This document shows, piece after piece, positions 53,689 through 62,082 of a DNA stretch of 64,000 nt. A model generated the notes under the pieces. The model did no database searches. It was not told the DNA's origin and saw nothing but the letters and a program-made list of their open reading frames with translations. This DNA comes from Polymorphobacter_B sp038225475 (GTDB lineage: Bacteria > Pseudomonadota > Alphaproteobacteria > Sphingomonadales > Sphingomonadaceae), in the NCBI GenBank assembly GCA_038225475.1, contig JBBRRA010000006.1, forward strand, positions 168,640-232,639, written 5' to 3'. Position 1 is the first letter of the stretch; the number at the start of each line of letters is the position of its first letter. Both the position numbers and the translations under genes were made by a program.

Positions 53689-54279
53689 ATGAACTCCGAC
53701 CTGCGTTCCGCCATTCGCCCGTCGCTCGTGATGCTGCTGCTGTTCACGGTGCTGACCGGGCTCGCCTACCCAGCGGTGATCCTTGCTATCGGCCAATTGC
53801 TGTTTCCACGTCAGGCGAACGGCAGCCTGATCCGCGACGGAGACACCGTCGTCGGCTCCGAATTGATCGGGCAGAGCTTTGCCCTAGCAAGATACTTTCA
53901 CGGTCGCCCTTCGGCAGCGGGCAAGGGCTACGACGCGGCAAGCTCTTCGGGGTCGAACCTCGGGCCGACGTCGAAGGCGCTGGTCGATCGGGTGCGCGGC
54001 GACGTCAGGGCGGCGCGCGCGGACGGGCTGTCGGGCGATGTGCCCGGCGACATGGTCACCGCGTCGGCGTCGGGGCTCGACCCGCATATTTCACCGGCGT
54101 CGGCGCTGGCGCAGGTCGCCCGCGTCGCCAGGGCGCGCGGTATCGCCGATGCAAAGGTCACCGAACTTGTCGATCAGGCGGTCGAGACGCCGCTTGCGGG
54201 TATCCTCGGCGAACCGCGCGTCAATGTCCTGCTGCTCAATCGACAGCTCGACCAGCTTGGCGCTAAACCAGCCGGGTGA
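53689..54279 (+). CDS. kdpC: Potassium-transporting ATPase subunit KdpC
   Basis: KdpC is the single-span periplasmic chaperone-like subunit of KdpFABC. The 196-residue protein starts at ATG 53689, preceded by AAAGGAA. It has an N-terminal hydrophobic helix (SLVMLLLFTVLTGLAYPAVI) and family motifs GSLIRDGDTVVGSELIGQSF, FHGRPSAAGKGYDAASSSGS, and ASGLDPHISPASALAQV. The stop overlaps the GTG start of kdpD (GTGA). Confidence 0.95.
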   Translation: MNSDLRSAIRPSLVMLLLFTVLTGLAYPAVILAIGQLLFPRQANGSLIRDGDTVVGSELIGQSFALARYFHGRPSAAGKGYDAASSSGSNLGPTSKALVDRVRGDVRAARADGLSGDVPGDMVTASASGLDPHISPASALAQVARVARARGIADAKVTELVDQAVETPLAGILGEPRVNVLLLNRQLDQLGAKPAG

Positions 54280-56939
54280 ACACCCGCGACCCTGACCGCC
54301 CCGAGCCCGAGGCTTTCCTGCGTGCCGCCGCGCAGGAAAGCCGCGGCCGTCTCAAAGTGTTTCTCGGCGCGGCGCCCGGCGTCGGCAAGACCTATGAAAT
54401 GCTCACCGATGCGGCCGCACGCCAGCGGGACGGCTGCGATGTCGTCATCGGCGTCGTCGAAACGCATGGCCGCACCGAAACCGAAGCGCTGACCCGCCCG
54501 TTCGAGATCATCGCGCGCCGCCATGTCGAGGGCGCGGTGCGCGCGCATGACGAAATGGACCTCGATGCGATCCTCGCCCGGCACCCGCGCCTCGTGCTCG
54601 TCGACGAACTCGCGCACAGCAACGCGCCGGGGTCGCGTCATCCCAAGCGCTATCAGGACGTCGATGAACTGCTCGCCGCCGGGATCGACGTGTTTTCGAC
54701 GATCAATGTCCAGCATATCGAAAGCCTCAACGATATCGTTGCCTCGTTCACCCGCGTCCGCGTGCGTGAAACCGTGCCCGACCGGATGCTCGACGATGCG
54801 GATCTCGAGGTCGTCGATATTCCCCCTGATGAGCTGATCGACCGGCTGAAGGCGGGCAAAGTCTATGTTCCCGACGAAGCGGCGCGCGCGCTCGGGCATT
54901 TTTTCTCGAAAACCAATTTGCAGGCGTTGCGCGAGCTGGCGTTGCGCCGCGCCGCGCAGGCGGTCGATGCCGAGCTGCTTGGCGACCTGCGCGCGCGGGC
55001 GCTCGCGGGGACATTTGCCGCCGGCGAGCGCGTGCTGGTGGCCGTCGATGCCGCGCCGACCGCAGCTGAGTTGGTGCGCGCGGCAAAGCGTCTTGCCGAT
55101 GCGCTGCGGGCGCCGTGGACGGCGCTGCATGTCAAAACCGAACGCAGCCGGCGGCTGGGTGCGGACGCGCAGGCGCAGCTTGCCAAGACATTGGCGCTGG
55201 TGGTGCAGCTCGGCGGCGCGACGGCAACAATCCCCGCGCCGACGGTGGTCGCGGGGCTGTGCGATTTTGCTGCCGAAGCGCGCATCACGCAGATCGTCGT
55301 CGGCAAGTCGCTGCGGTCATGGTGGTTCGAACGTCGCCACGGGTCGGTGGTCGATGCGCTGGTGCGCGGTATCGACGGCGTCGCGGTGCATGTGCTGCCG
55401 ACGGGCAAGCCCAATGCCAGCACCGACGGCACACTTCGCCCGGCGCGTGCGCCGCTGCGGCCGCTCGACTATGCGCTGACGCTCGGCATGGTGGCTGCCG
55501 TCACCGGCATCGCCGAGATCACCACCGGGCCAAAGACGGTCAACAGCGTCGATATGATGTATCTGGTGCCGGTGCTCGCGGCGGCAACGCTGTTCGGGCT
55601 GCGCGCCGGCCTGTTTGCAGGTGTCGTGTCGGCACTGGCGTACAACTTCTTTTTCCTGCCGCCGCTATACACGTTCACGATCGACGATCCGGCAAATATC
55701 GTGACCGTGCTGGTGCTGTTGACCGTCGCGGTGATTGTCAGCCAACTCGCGGCACGCACGCGCGTCCAGGCCGATCTTGCCGCAGGTAGCGCGCGGGCCA
55801 ATGCGGCACTGGCCGGGTTTTCGCGCCAGTTGACCGGCGTCGCGACAACGACCGCGCTGGCGCAGTCGATCTGCGCCGAGGTGGCGCGGCTGTTCGATGT
55901 GCGTGCGGTTTTGCTGGTGCCCCAACGCGGCGATCTCGGGATGATCGCTGCCGTGCCGCCGGGCGAGCCGCTCGGGTCGGTCGAAATGGCCGCCGCGCAG
56001 TGGGTCGCCGACAAAGGACGCCCGGCGGGTCGCGGTTCGGAAACGCTTGCCGCCGCGGACTGGTTGTTTCAGCCGCTCAACACCGCGCGGGGCACACTGG
56101 CCGTGCTCGGACTGGCGCGCGAGGACGGCCGCGATCCGGTGCGTCCGGACCAGATTGCCCTGTTGACCAGCGTGCTCGACCAGTCCGCGCTGGCGCTCGA
56201 CCGGATGCAGCTCGAAGCCGAGATGGCGCAGGTGTCGCGATTGAAGGAGCGCGACCGTCTGCGCGCAACGCTGCTCGCCAGTGTAAGCCACGACTTGCGT
56301 ACGCCGCTGACCAGCATCGTCGCTGCCGCCACCGAACTGCGTGCGGTCGCGGCGACGCCCACTACGACGCCGCTGCTCGACATGCTCGATGCCGAGACGC
56401 AGCGGCTCCGGCGCTTTGTTGCAAACCTGCTCGATATGGCGCGGATCGAGGCGGGCGCGCTCAACCTCAAGGTCGAAGCGACCGACCTGACCGATGCCGT
56501 GGCGAGCGCGGTGCACGACGTGCGCCGTGCGCTCGATAGCCATTCGATCCTGCTCGATGTGCCGCCGGAACTGCCGCTGGTGCGGGTCGATCCGCAGCTG
56601 TTTCACCATTGTCTGATCAATCTTCTCGATAACGCCGGCAAATTTGCGTTGCCCGGCACCCCGGTGACGATCGCGGCAACGCGCCGCCACGACGGTATCG
56701 AGCTCGCCGTGCTCGACGAGGGGCCCGGGCTGCCGCCGGGCAGCGAGGCGCGCATCTTCGAGACGTTCACGCGCGTCGAGGGATCCGACCGCACCAAGGA
56801 TGGCACGGGATTGGGACTGGCGATCGTCAAGGGCTTTGCCGAGGCGATGGGGCTCAGCGTTGCGGCGAGCAACCGCGACGCGCCGCACGGTGCGCGCTTT
56901 GCGATCCGGTTTCCCGAAACACTGCTGGTCCGCGGGTGA
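54276..56939 (+). CDS. kdpD: Potassium-sensing histidine kinase KdpD
   Basis: KdpD senses potassium limitation and turgor and phosphorylates KdpE. The 887-residue protein starts at GTG 54276. Order of domains: N-terminal KdpD domain with Walker A GAAPGVGKT at residues 31-39 and DELAHSNAPGSRHPKRYQDV; universal-stress-protein domain (about 245-370); four membrane helices (about 395-490); GAF domain (about 520-640); HisKA with phosphoacceptor His672 in SVSHDLRTPLTS; and HATPase with LINLLDNAGKFA and DEGPGLPPGSEARIFETF. All parts are complete. It overlaps kdpE by four bases. Confidence 0.96.
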   Translation: MNTRDPDRPEPEAFLRAAAQESRGRLKVFLGAAPGVGKTYEMLTDAAARQRDGCDVVIGVVETHGRTETEALTRPFEIIARRHVEGAVRAHDEMDLDAILARHPRLVLVDELAHSNAPGSRHPKRYQDVDELLAAGIDVFSTINVQHIESLNDIVASFTRVRVRETVPDRMLDDADLEVVDIPPDELIDRLKAGKVYVPDEAARALGHFFSKTNLQALRELALRRAAQAVDAELLGDLRARALAGTFAAGERVLVAVDAAPTAAELVRAAKRLADALRAPWTALHVKTERSRRLGADAQAQLAKTLALVVQLGGATATIPAPTVVAGLCDFAAEARITQIVVGKSLRSWWFERRHGSVVDALVRGIDGVAVHVLPTGKPNASTDGTLRPARAPLRPLDYALTLGMVAAVTGIAEITTGPKTVNSVDMMYLVPVLAAATLFGLRAGLFAGVVSALAYNFFFLPPLYTFTIDDPANIVTVLVLLTVAVIVSQLAARTRVQADLAAGSARANAALAGFSRQLTGVATTTALAQSICAEVARLFDVRAVLLVPQRGDLGMIAAVPPGEPLGSVEMAAAQWVADKGRPAGRGSETLAAADWLFQPLNTARGTLAVLGLAREDGRDPVRPDQIALLTSVLDQSALALDRMQLEAEMAQVSRLKERDRLRATLLASVSHDLRTPLTSIVAAATELRAVAATPTTTPLLDMLDAETQRLRRFVANLLDMARIEAGALNLKVEATDLTDAVASAVHDVRRALDSHSILLDVPPELPLVRVDPQLFHHCLINLLDNAGKFALPGTPVTIAATRRHDGIELAVLDEGPGLPPGSEARIFETFTRVEGSDRTKDGTGLGLAIVKGFAEAMGLSVAASNRDAPHGARFAIRFPETLLVRG

Positions 56940-57613
56940 CGCCCGCAAAGCTGCTGATCGTCGACGACGAAGCCGCCATCCGCCGCCTGTTGCGCGGTAC
57001 GCTGGTCCGCGCCGGCTATGGTGTGGTCGAGGCCGATTCCGCGCGCGCCGCCCTGAGCGCACTTGCCATCGACAAGCCCGACCTCGTGCTGCTCGACCTT
57101 GGGCTGCCCGATCGCGACGGTCTTGAGCTGATCCCGCTGTTCAAGGGACATGCCGCCGTCATCGTCGTGTCGGCGCGCGACCAAACCGGCGAAAAGGTGA
57201 CGGCGCTCGATCTTGGGGCCGATGATTTCGTTACCAAGCCGTTCGATACCGATGAACTGTTGGCGCGCATCCGCACGACGTTGCGTCACCGGCTGGCAAG
57301 CGAGGCCGAGACCGCACTGGTTCAGCTCGGGCCGATCACGCTCGATCTGACAATGCGCCGGGTGACGCGCGACGATACCGAAATCCGCCTGACCCCGAAG
57401 GAATATGCCTTTTTGGCCGAGCTTGCGAAACACCCAGGTCGCGTCCTCACGCATCACCAGTTGCTGCGCGCCATCTGGGGGCCTGCACATCTCGACGATG
57501 TCGAATATTTGCGCGTCGTTGTCCGCAGCCTGCGCCAAAAGCTGGCCCCCGACGGGCTGGCGATCATCCGCAACGAAGTCGGCATCGGGTACCGGCTGGT
57601 GCGACCGGGTTAA
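56936..57613 (+). CDS. kdpE: Response regulator KdpE
   Basis: KdpE is the OmpR-class response regulator that activates the kdp operon. The 225-residue protein starts at GTG 56936, overlapping the kdpD stop. The receiver domain has LLIVDDEAAIRRLL, the phosphorylated Asp54 in DLVLLDLGLPDRDG, VVSARDQTGEKVTALDLGAD and TKPFDTDELLARI; the winged-helix DNA-binding domain has LTPKEYAFLAELAKHPGRVL and VEYLRVVVRSLRQKL. A direct repeat upstream of the operon (49663-49679) is a possible binding site. The operon ends here. Confidence 0.96.
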   Translation: MTPAKLLIVDDEAAIRRLLRGTLVRAGYGVVEADSARAALSALAIDKPDLVLLDLGLPDRDGLELIPLFKGHAAVIVVSARDQTGEKVTALDLGADDFVTKPFDTDELLARIRTTLRHRLASEAETALVQLGPITLDLTMRRVTRDDTEIRLTPKEYAFLAELAKHPGRVLTHHQLLRAIWGPAHLDDVEYLRVVVRSLRQKLAPDGLAIIRNEVGIGYRLVRPG

Positions 57614-57616
57614 GCG

Positions 57617-58588
57617 CTAGAGCAGGACAAGCCGCGGGAAATAGAACGACACGACCCAGTTCGGCAGATCGACGACCTCGCTGATCCGAAGGTCGCCGCA
57701 CACCGAACACAACATATAAGCGTCAACCGCGGTCATGCCGTGCGCGGTGGTGAGCAGGTCGATCATCCGGCTCACCGCATCCTTTGCGGCAAGCATCAGG
57801 TCGGGACCGATACCGGTGGTCACCTCATACCCTGCTCCATCGAGATGGCGGGTGACCGGCCCCGGCGTCGTAAAACGCGGCCCGGCAAGATTGGCCTGCT
57901 TGATAAGGTCGAGCGTCAGCGTCAATGCCATCGGGCTTTCGATCGCGGTGCCGCAGATTTCGCCGTCGCCTTGCGCGGCATGCGTGTCGCCGATCGAGAA
58001 CAGCCCCCCTGCAACCTCGACCGGAAGGTACAGGACGGTCCCGGTCGACAGGTCGCGGATATCGAGGTTGCCGCCGGTCCGCCGCGGCGGCACGATCGAA
58101 TGCAGCCCGGGCTCGGCCAGTGCCAGCCCCATTGTTCCGGCAAACGGCTTGAGCGGCACGCGCGCCGTCGACGAAAACGCCGCCGGGGTCATCGCGACGC
58201 GGTCGTATGACCAAAGCTTGAGCGCCGGCTCGACGAATTGATCCGCAAGCAGCCCGAACCCCGGAATATTCGCCGTCCAGCCAAAGCCCGACGGCCGAAA
58301 GTCGCCGATCGTGATTTTTATCGCATCGCCGGGCTGGGCGCCGTCGATAAAGATCGGCCCGACCACCGGATTGATCCGGCCAAAGTCGAGCGCCGCAATA
58401 TCGGCCACCGTCGCCGCAGCAGTGATTTGGCCGTCCGACGAGTCGGGGCATTCGAAGTCGAGGCTGTCGCCCGGTGCGACAGTTCGCACCGGCGCAATCG
58501 AATTGTCCCAGCCGATGTGATGCTGATGTGCGTGGATGGTATGGCGGGCGGGCGGAGACAAGGGCAACCTCGTAGTAGTGGCGAGCAA
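57617..58588 (-). CDS. Acetamidase/formamidase family protein
   Basis: This protein of up to 323 residues belongs to the acetamidase/formamidase (FmdA/AmdA) family, which hydrolyses short amides to acid and ammonia. The N-terminal HTIHAHQHHIGWDNSI, GAQPGDAIKITIGDF, GDTHAAQGDGEICGTAIES and the late MLCSVCGDLRISEVVD are characteristic. The start is uncertain: the frame opens at TTG 58588, but TTG 58561 has a GAGG six bases upstream and seems the better choice. No ATG is available. It is divergent from an APC permease gene, which may bring in its substrate. Confidence 0.85.
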   Translation of the reverse strand: MLATTTRLPLSPPARHTIHAHQHHIGWDNSIAPVRTVAPGDSLDFECPDSSDGQITAAATVADIAALDFGRINPVVGPIFIDGAQPGDAIKITIGDFRPSGFGWTANIPGFGLLADQFVEPALKLWSYDRVAMTPAAFSSTARVPLKPFAGTMGLALAEPGLHSIVPPRRTGGNLDIRDLSTGTVLYLPVEVAGGLFSIGDTHAAQGDGEICGTAIESPMALTLTLDLIKQANLAGPRFTTPGPVTRHLDGAGYEVTTGIGPDLMLAAKDAVSRMIDLLTTAHGMTAVDAYMLCSVCGDLRISEVVDLPNWVVSFYFPRLVLL

Positions 58589-58705
58589 AGGCTAGCAGAC
58601 CTGGTCACCCGGCAGCAATTACACTCGACACCGGCGTGCACCGCCGACTTGCCAGCACTGCAATCGTTTCGGTAGCTTGGCACATCAGGGGCCGGGGGTG
58701 CGTGC

Positions 58706-60142
58706 ATGGATGATCGAACACTGCCGTCGCCCGTTGTCCCCGCGCACCGGTTCAAGCGGTCGCTGTCTGGGCTTGGGGTAATTATCCTGACGCTTTCGGT
58801 GCTGTCGCCGGGGGTCTCGATCTTCGTCAGCGGCGCGGCGATCGTCCAACAAGCCGGCACGGCCGCTGTGTTGGCGTTCGTGATCGGCAGCCTCGTCTGT
58901 TTTTGCCAGACGTCGATGTCCGCCGAGCTGGGCGCGGCATATCCCACGGCGGGGTACGATTCGGCGGCGATCGGTCACGCCGTCGGCGACTGGGCTGGTG
59001 CCACCTGCTATATCGCGAGCATCGCTTCGTTCCCGCTGTTCCTCAACCTTTCGGCAAGCGGCATTGCAATCTATCTGCATCCACTTGGCTTGGCGATGAG
59101 CGTCAATGCGATCACTTTCGTGACGGTCGCGGTAGTGACCGTGCTGTCGATGCTCAATATTCGCGCCAATGAATATCTGACCGGGCTATTTATGCTGATC
59201 GAAATCGGCGCGCTGTTGCTGGTGGCCGGCGTGGGTGCGTGGCACGTCCAGCCCGACGCGATGGCCTTGCTGCTGCATCCGATGCATGTTTCGGCCGGGG
59301 TTTGGCTGGTGGCCGGGATCGGCATCACCGGTATCGCCGTAAATAATGCTTCATGGACGTTGGCGGGCGCGTCGCAGGCGCTGATGTTCAGCGAGGATAT
59401 GCAACGGCCCAAGACGATCGGGCGCATCATCATGCTGGCGTTCGCGATTACCGTCGTGCTCGAAGTGACACCGGTCGTCGGCACCATCGTCGGCGCTCGC
59501 GATTTGAAAGCCGTGCTTAGTAACGACGCGCCGTTTCAGACCTTTCTGGGCCAATATCTATCCGATTTCGTGCTCAAGCTGGTGTCGCTGTCGATCGCGG
59601 TCGCTATCTTCAACGCCTGCCTCGCAGGCTTCATCGGGATCGGCCGCAACATCTTCAGTGCGGGACGGACCAAGCTGTTCGCCACGCCGGTCAATCGTGC
59701 ACTGATGCACCTGATACCCGGCACCGATGCGCCGTGGGTGGCGATCGGCCTGATCGCCATTTTTACCGCGCTTGCCACCTATCTGCCGATTTACCTCAAG
59801 GTTTTGCTGCTGTCGGGCAACTACACCATTCTGACGATTTTCTACGTTTGGGGCGTACTCGCCGGACGCCGCAGCGGCCGGACCGGAACCGATGCCTATC
59901 GAACGCCGTGGTTCCCGTTAATCCCTCTGCTCGGCGTCGGTATCGTGATCGGCGAGGTAATCGTCCTATGGCTCGACGCCGATATGGGCCGAAAATCTCT
60001 GCTGATCTGCACCGGGGTGTATGTGCTGGCGTTCTTCTATTACCGGTTCGTATTGCGACGACGCCCCGAAGGCTGGGTCATGACCGGACCGGAGGACATC
60101 GATGCAATGACGCTCGCCCACCCGGTCTCTGTGACCCAATAA
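58706..60142 (+). CDS. APC superfamily amino acid/amine permease
   Basis: This 478-residue inner-membrane permease belongs to the amino acid-polyamine-organocation family, with about 12 hydrophobic helices. ATG 58706 follows a GGGGG run. The family start is visible in LGVIILTLSVLSPGVSIFVS, and SAELGAAYPTAGYDSAAIG is the conserved cytoplasmic loop after helix two. GASQALMFSEDMQRPKTIGR is the loop motif that usually contains Glu. The specificity cannot be read; amines or amides are suggested by the neighbouring acetamidase. The gene stands alone, with about 300 bases downstream before the PEP-CTERM gene. Confidence 0.85.
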   Translation: MDDRTLPSPVVPAHRFKRSLSGLGVIILTLSVLSPGVSIFVSGAAIVQQAGTAAVLAFVIGSLVCFCQTSMSAELGAAYPTAGYDSAAIGHAVGDWAGATCYIASIASFPLFLNLSASGIAIYLHPLGLAMSVNAITFVTVAVVTVLSMLNIRANEYLTGLFMLIEIGALLLVAGVGAWHVQPDAMALLLHPMHVSAGVWLVAGIGITGIAVNNASWTLAGASQALMFSEDMQRPKTIGRIIMLAFAITVVLEVTPVVGTIVGARDLKAVLSNDAPFQTFLGQYLSDFVLKLVSLSIAVAIFNACLAGFIGIGRNIFSAGRTKLFATPVNRALMHLIPGTDAPWVAIGLIAIFTALATYLPIYLKVLLLSGNYTILTIFYVWGVLAGRRSGRTGTDAYRTPWFPLIPLLGVGIVIGEVIVLWLDADMGRKSLLICTGVYVLAFFYYRFVLRRRPEGWVMTGPEDIDAMTLAHPVSVTQ

Positions 60143-60385
60143 AATATTAGAACTTCATGGATTTCGAGCCTTCAACGAAAACTCGGGATGGGGAACTGGT
60201 GCGCGACGCGGGGGCAAATCGATTTCCGCAGTCGGAATAACGATCCCGGGGCATTCCCGCGGCACCTAAAGTGTAAGACAGGCCGACACTGGTGCCTGCA
60301 CCTGCAGCCCCCATTCAGCCATCACGAATTAACTTTCCGTTATTGTACAATGACTTTTCTGATCCTGTTAAGAAATCGTTACAAT
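60143..60385. other. Intergenic stretch between the permease gene and PEP-CTERM gene 2
   Basis: The 304-base gap between the permease stop and the PEP-CTERM start contains the sigma-54 promoter at its right end. To its left I see no convincing gene, terminator or RNA. It is AT-richer than its surroundings near 60320-60385, consistent with a regulatory region for an enhancer-binding activator. Confidence 0.5.
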
Positions 60386-60400
60386 TGGCACGCTGTTTGC
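60386..60400 (+). promoter_or_regulatory. Sigma-54 (-24/-12) promoter of PEP-CTERM gene 2
   Basis: TGGCACG, four bases, then TTGC, followed by A: identical in both boxes and spacing to the element at 22084-22098. Three of the four spacer bases also match. It ends 47 bases before the start codon, almost the same distance as for the first PEP-CTERM gene. Confidence 0.87.
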
Positions 60401-60446
60401 AGTGCAGCAAGCGACGCCGCTCCGGCTCATCACAGGGGTCTACCAT

Positions 60447-61181
60447 ATGAAGTTTCTGATCGCCGCCGCCGCCGCGCTCGCGGTTGCAGCTCCGGCCGCC
60501 GCCGTTACCAACCTCGTCACCAACGGCGGGTTCGAGAACACCACGTTCACGACCAGCCATGAGTTCGACGGCCCGGGCAATGCCTATGGCACCAACAACG
60601 TCGTCGGCTGGGCGTCGAACGCCTACACGCTTCTGTTCATCGGCGGCACCCAGACGACCGTCAACGCGGTCAACCGTTTTGGAGCGGCCAACAACTATTT
60701 CTACAATAGCCTGAGCACGCTCAGCCCGGACGGCGGTAACTTCGTCGCACTCGATGGCGACTCGTCGATCCGCGGCCCGCTGTCGCAGACGATCAATGGC
60801 CTGACGGTCGGCAAGTCGTACACGCTGTCGTTCAACTGGGGCGGTGCCCAGCTCCGCACTGCGACCGGTGCCACTACCGATCAGCTGTCGGTGACCTTCG
60901 GCGGCCAGACGCAGTCGACTGCGGTAATCTCGAACGTCAGCCAGGGCTTCACCGGCTGGCTGAACCAGTCGTTCAACTTCACCGCGACCAGCACGTCGCA
61001 AGTCCTTTCATTCCTGTCGATCGGCACGCCGGACGGTCTTCCGCCGATCGCGGTGCTCGACGGCGTGTCGCTGGTCGAAACCCCAGCGGTGCCCGAGCCC
61101 GCCACCTGGGCGCTGCTGATCACCGGCTTCGCCTTCATCGGTGCGGCTGCCCGCCGCCGCCGCGCAGCGGTCGCCGCCTAA
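60447..61181 (+). CDS. PEPxxWA-CTERM sorting domain protein 2
   Basis: This 244-residue exported protein starts at ATG 60447, after AGGGG. It has a Sec signal peptide (KFLIAAAAALAVAAPAAA) and a C-terminal sorting signal with PEPATWALLITGFAFIGAAA and a basic RRRRAAVAA tail. The mature N terminus, TNLVTNGGFENTTF, and the beta-rich region that follows (LSPDGGNFVALDGDSS, LSQTINGLTVGKSYTLSFNW) are like the galactose-binding/DUF642-type domains common in secreted PEP-CTERM proteins. It should be processed by an exosortase outside this window. Expression under sigma-54 suggests control by an exosortase-linked activator such as PrsR. Confidence 0.91.
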   Translation: MKFLIAAAAALAVAAPAAAVTNLVTNGGFENTTFTTSHEFDGPGNAYGTNNVVGWASNAYTLLFIGGTQTTVNAVNRFGAANNYFYNSLSTLSPDGGNFVALDGDSSIRGPLSQTINGLTVGKSYTLSFNWGGAQLRTATGATTDQLSVTFGGQTQSTAVISNVSQGFTGWLNQSFNFTATSTSQVLSFLSIGTPDGLPPIAVLDGVSLVETPAVPEPATWALLITGFAFIGAAARRRRAAVAA

Positions 61182-61189
61182 CCCCTGTT

Positions 61190-61212
61190 GCCGCCCGGCA
61201 CGACCGGGCGGC
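61190..61212 (+). terminator. Hairpin after PEP-CTERM gene 2
   Basis: GCCGCCCGG and CCGGGCGGC form a perfect nine-base-pair stem with a CACGA loop, nine bases past the stop codon. No T-run follows, so its efficiency as an intrinsic terminator is doubtful. Confidence 0.5.
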
Positions 61213-61570
61213 CGGTGATGCATTCTCGAAAAACCGCGTCGGCGACACCCATCGCAGGCGCGGTTTTCGCTGTGTGGCGCGGCGAACGCAACCGTCTAGG
61301 ATCAAGCGATCTGGCAACCACAGAACCGCAATCTGGCGACGTTCGTCATGGCCCCCTGGCGCCTGCGGCCGGGCCGCGCGCAAGCGGCTTTTCGCATACC
61401 GGCCCGACCGTTCTCGAACTTCGGATGAGGATTTGGGGTCGCCTGCAAAGCGCACGCGCGGCAGTCTTCGAAATTCGGCAAAATAACAAAGACAGGCAAC
61501 TTCGATCGGTGGCCGGGTTGCAGGCATTTTTCAGCCCGCAGCCAATTTGGATGGCCTCGGCTAATTCACC
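61213..61570. other. Gene-free stretch between PEP-CTERM gene 2 and the Fur-family gene
   Basis: This stretch has open frames on both strands but none shows a recognisable family, a ribosome-binding site or a signal peptide. I see no repeat or RNA gene. It may hold the 3' region of the Fur-family transcript. Confidence 0.5.
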
Positions 61571-62038
61571 TCACTTATGGTGGAGAGCGGGTGATCGGCC
61601 AACCGCGGCGCATGGGGCGCAGATGCCGCGGTAGGTGATTTGCACCTCATCGACCAAGACGCCTTCCGCCAGACGGAGGTCTAGTCGAGGTCTCACTTCA
61701 GTCGCGACATCGACATCGACGACGGTGTTGCAGGATCTGCAGATAAAGTGGTCGTGTCGATCCTGAACACGGGTCTCGTAAAGCATCGGACCACCGTCAA
61801 CGGTCAGACGCTGCAGCAAACCGGCAGCCGTAAGATGCGCAAGGCAATCATAGACGGCTTGATGCGACACTTCGGGCAACACATTGGCAATGTCTACCAA
61901 CACGACGGCAGCGCTCGAATGCGGGCGTCTCGTAACGGCCTCCAAAACAGCGACGCGTTGTCGCGTCACCCTGAGCCCTGCCTCGCGGATGACGTTGGCC
62001 CATTCCATCGCGCAAAATAAAGCCTTTTCTTGAATCAT
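61571..62038 (-). CDS. Fur-family regulator (FurA/PerR-like) divergent from katG
   Basis: This regulator of up to 155 residues belongs to the Fur family of metal-dependent repressors. The helix-turn-helix is in EAGLRVTRQRVAVLEAVTR and VSHQAVYDCLAHLTAAGLL; DRHDHFICRSC is the metal-binding region, and the two CxxC pairs (CRSC, CAPC) form a structural zinc site. The start may be ATG 62038 or, more conventionally, ATG 62008 (MEWANVIREAG). It is divergent from an exported catalase-peroxidase gene, as FurA is next to katG in mycobacteria, so peroxide sensing is likely. A 6-1-6 palindrome (62030-62042) lies at its start and is a candidate operator. Confidence 0.88.
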   Translation of the reverse strand: MIQEKALFCAMEWANVIREAGLRVTRQRVAVLEAVTRRPHSSAAVVLVDIANVLPEVSHQAVYDCLAHLTAAGLLQRLTVDGGPMLYETRVQDRHDHFICRSCNTVVDVDVATEVRPRLDLRLAEGVLVDEVQITYRGICAPCAAVGRSPALHHK

Positions 62039-62042
62039 TCAA
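62030..62042. promoter_or_regulatory. Perfect 6-1-6 palindrome, candidate Fur/PerR-type operator
   Basis: TTGAAT-C-ATTCAA is a perfect inverted repeat with a one-base centre, the architecture recognised by Fur-family repressors. It sits between the Fur-family gene and katG, 40 bases before the katG ATG and over the first possible start of the Fur-family gene, so one bound repressor could control both. Confidence 0.5.
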
Positions 62043-62055
62043 AAGAGTAGTGCTG

Positions 62056-62070
62056 GCCTATAGCATAGGC
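62056..62070. repeat. Inverted repeat in the katG leader
   Basis: GCCTAT and ATAGGC form a perfect 6-3-6 inverted repeat that ends 12 bases before the katG start codon, just upstream of its GAAGGA ribosome-binding site. It could be a second protein-binding site or an mRNA hairpin that affects translation; it also overlaps a possible -10 (TATAGC). Confidence 0.4.
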
Positions 62071-62082
62071 GAAGGACAAAAC

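Noticed and set aside
61188..61634. Open frame of 148 codons after PEP-CTERM gene 2
   Set aside because: It overlaps the 3' end of the Fur-family gene, has no ribosome-binding site or conserved motif, and is not protein-like.
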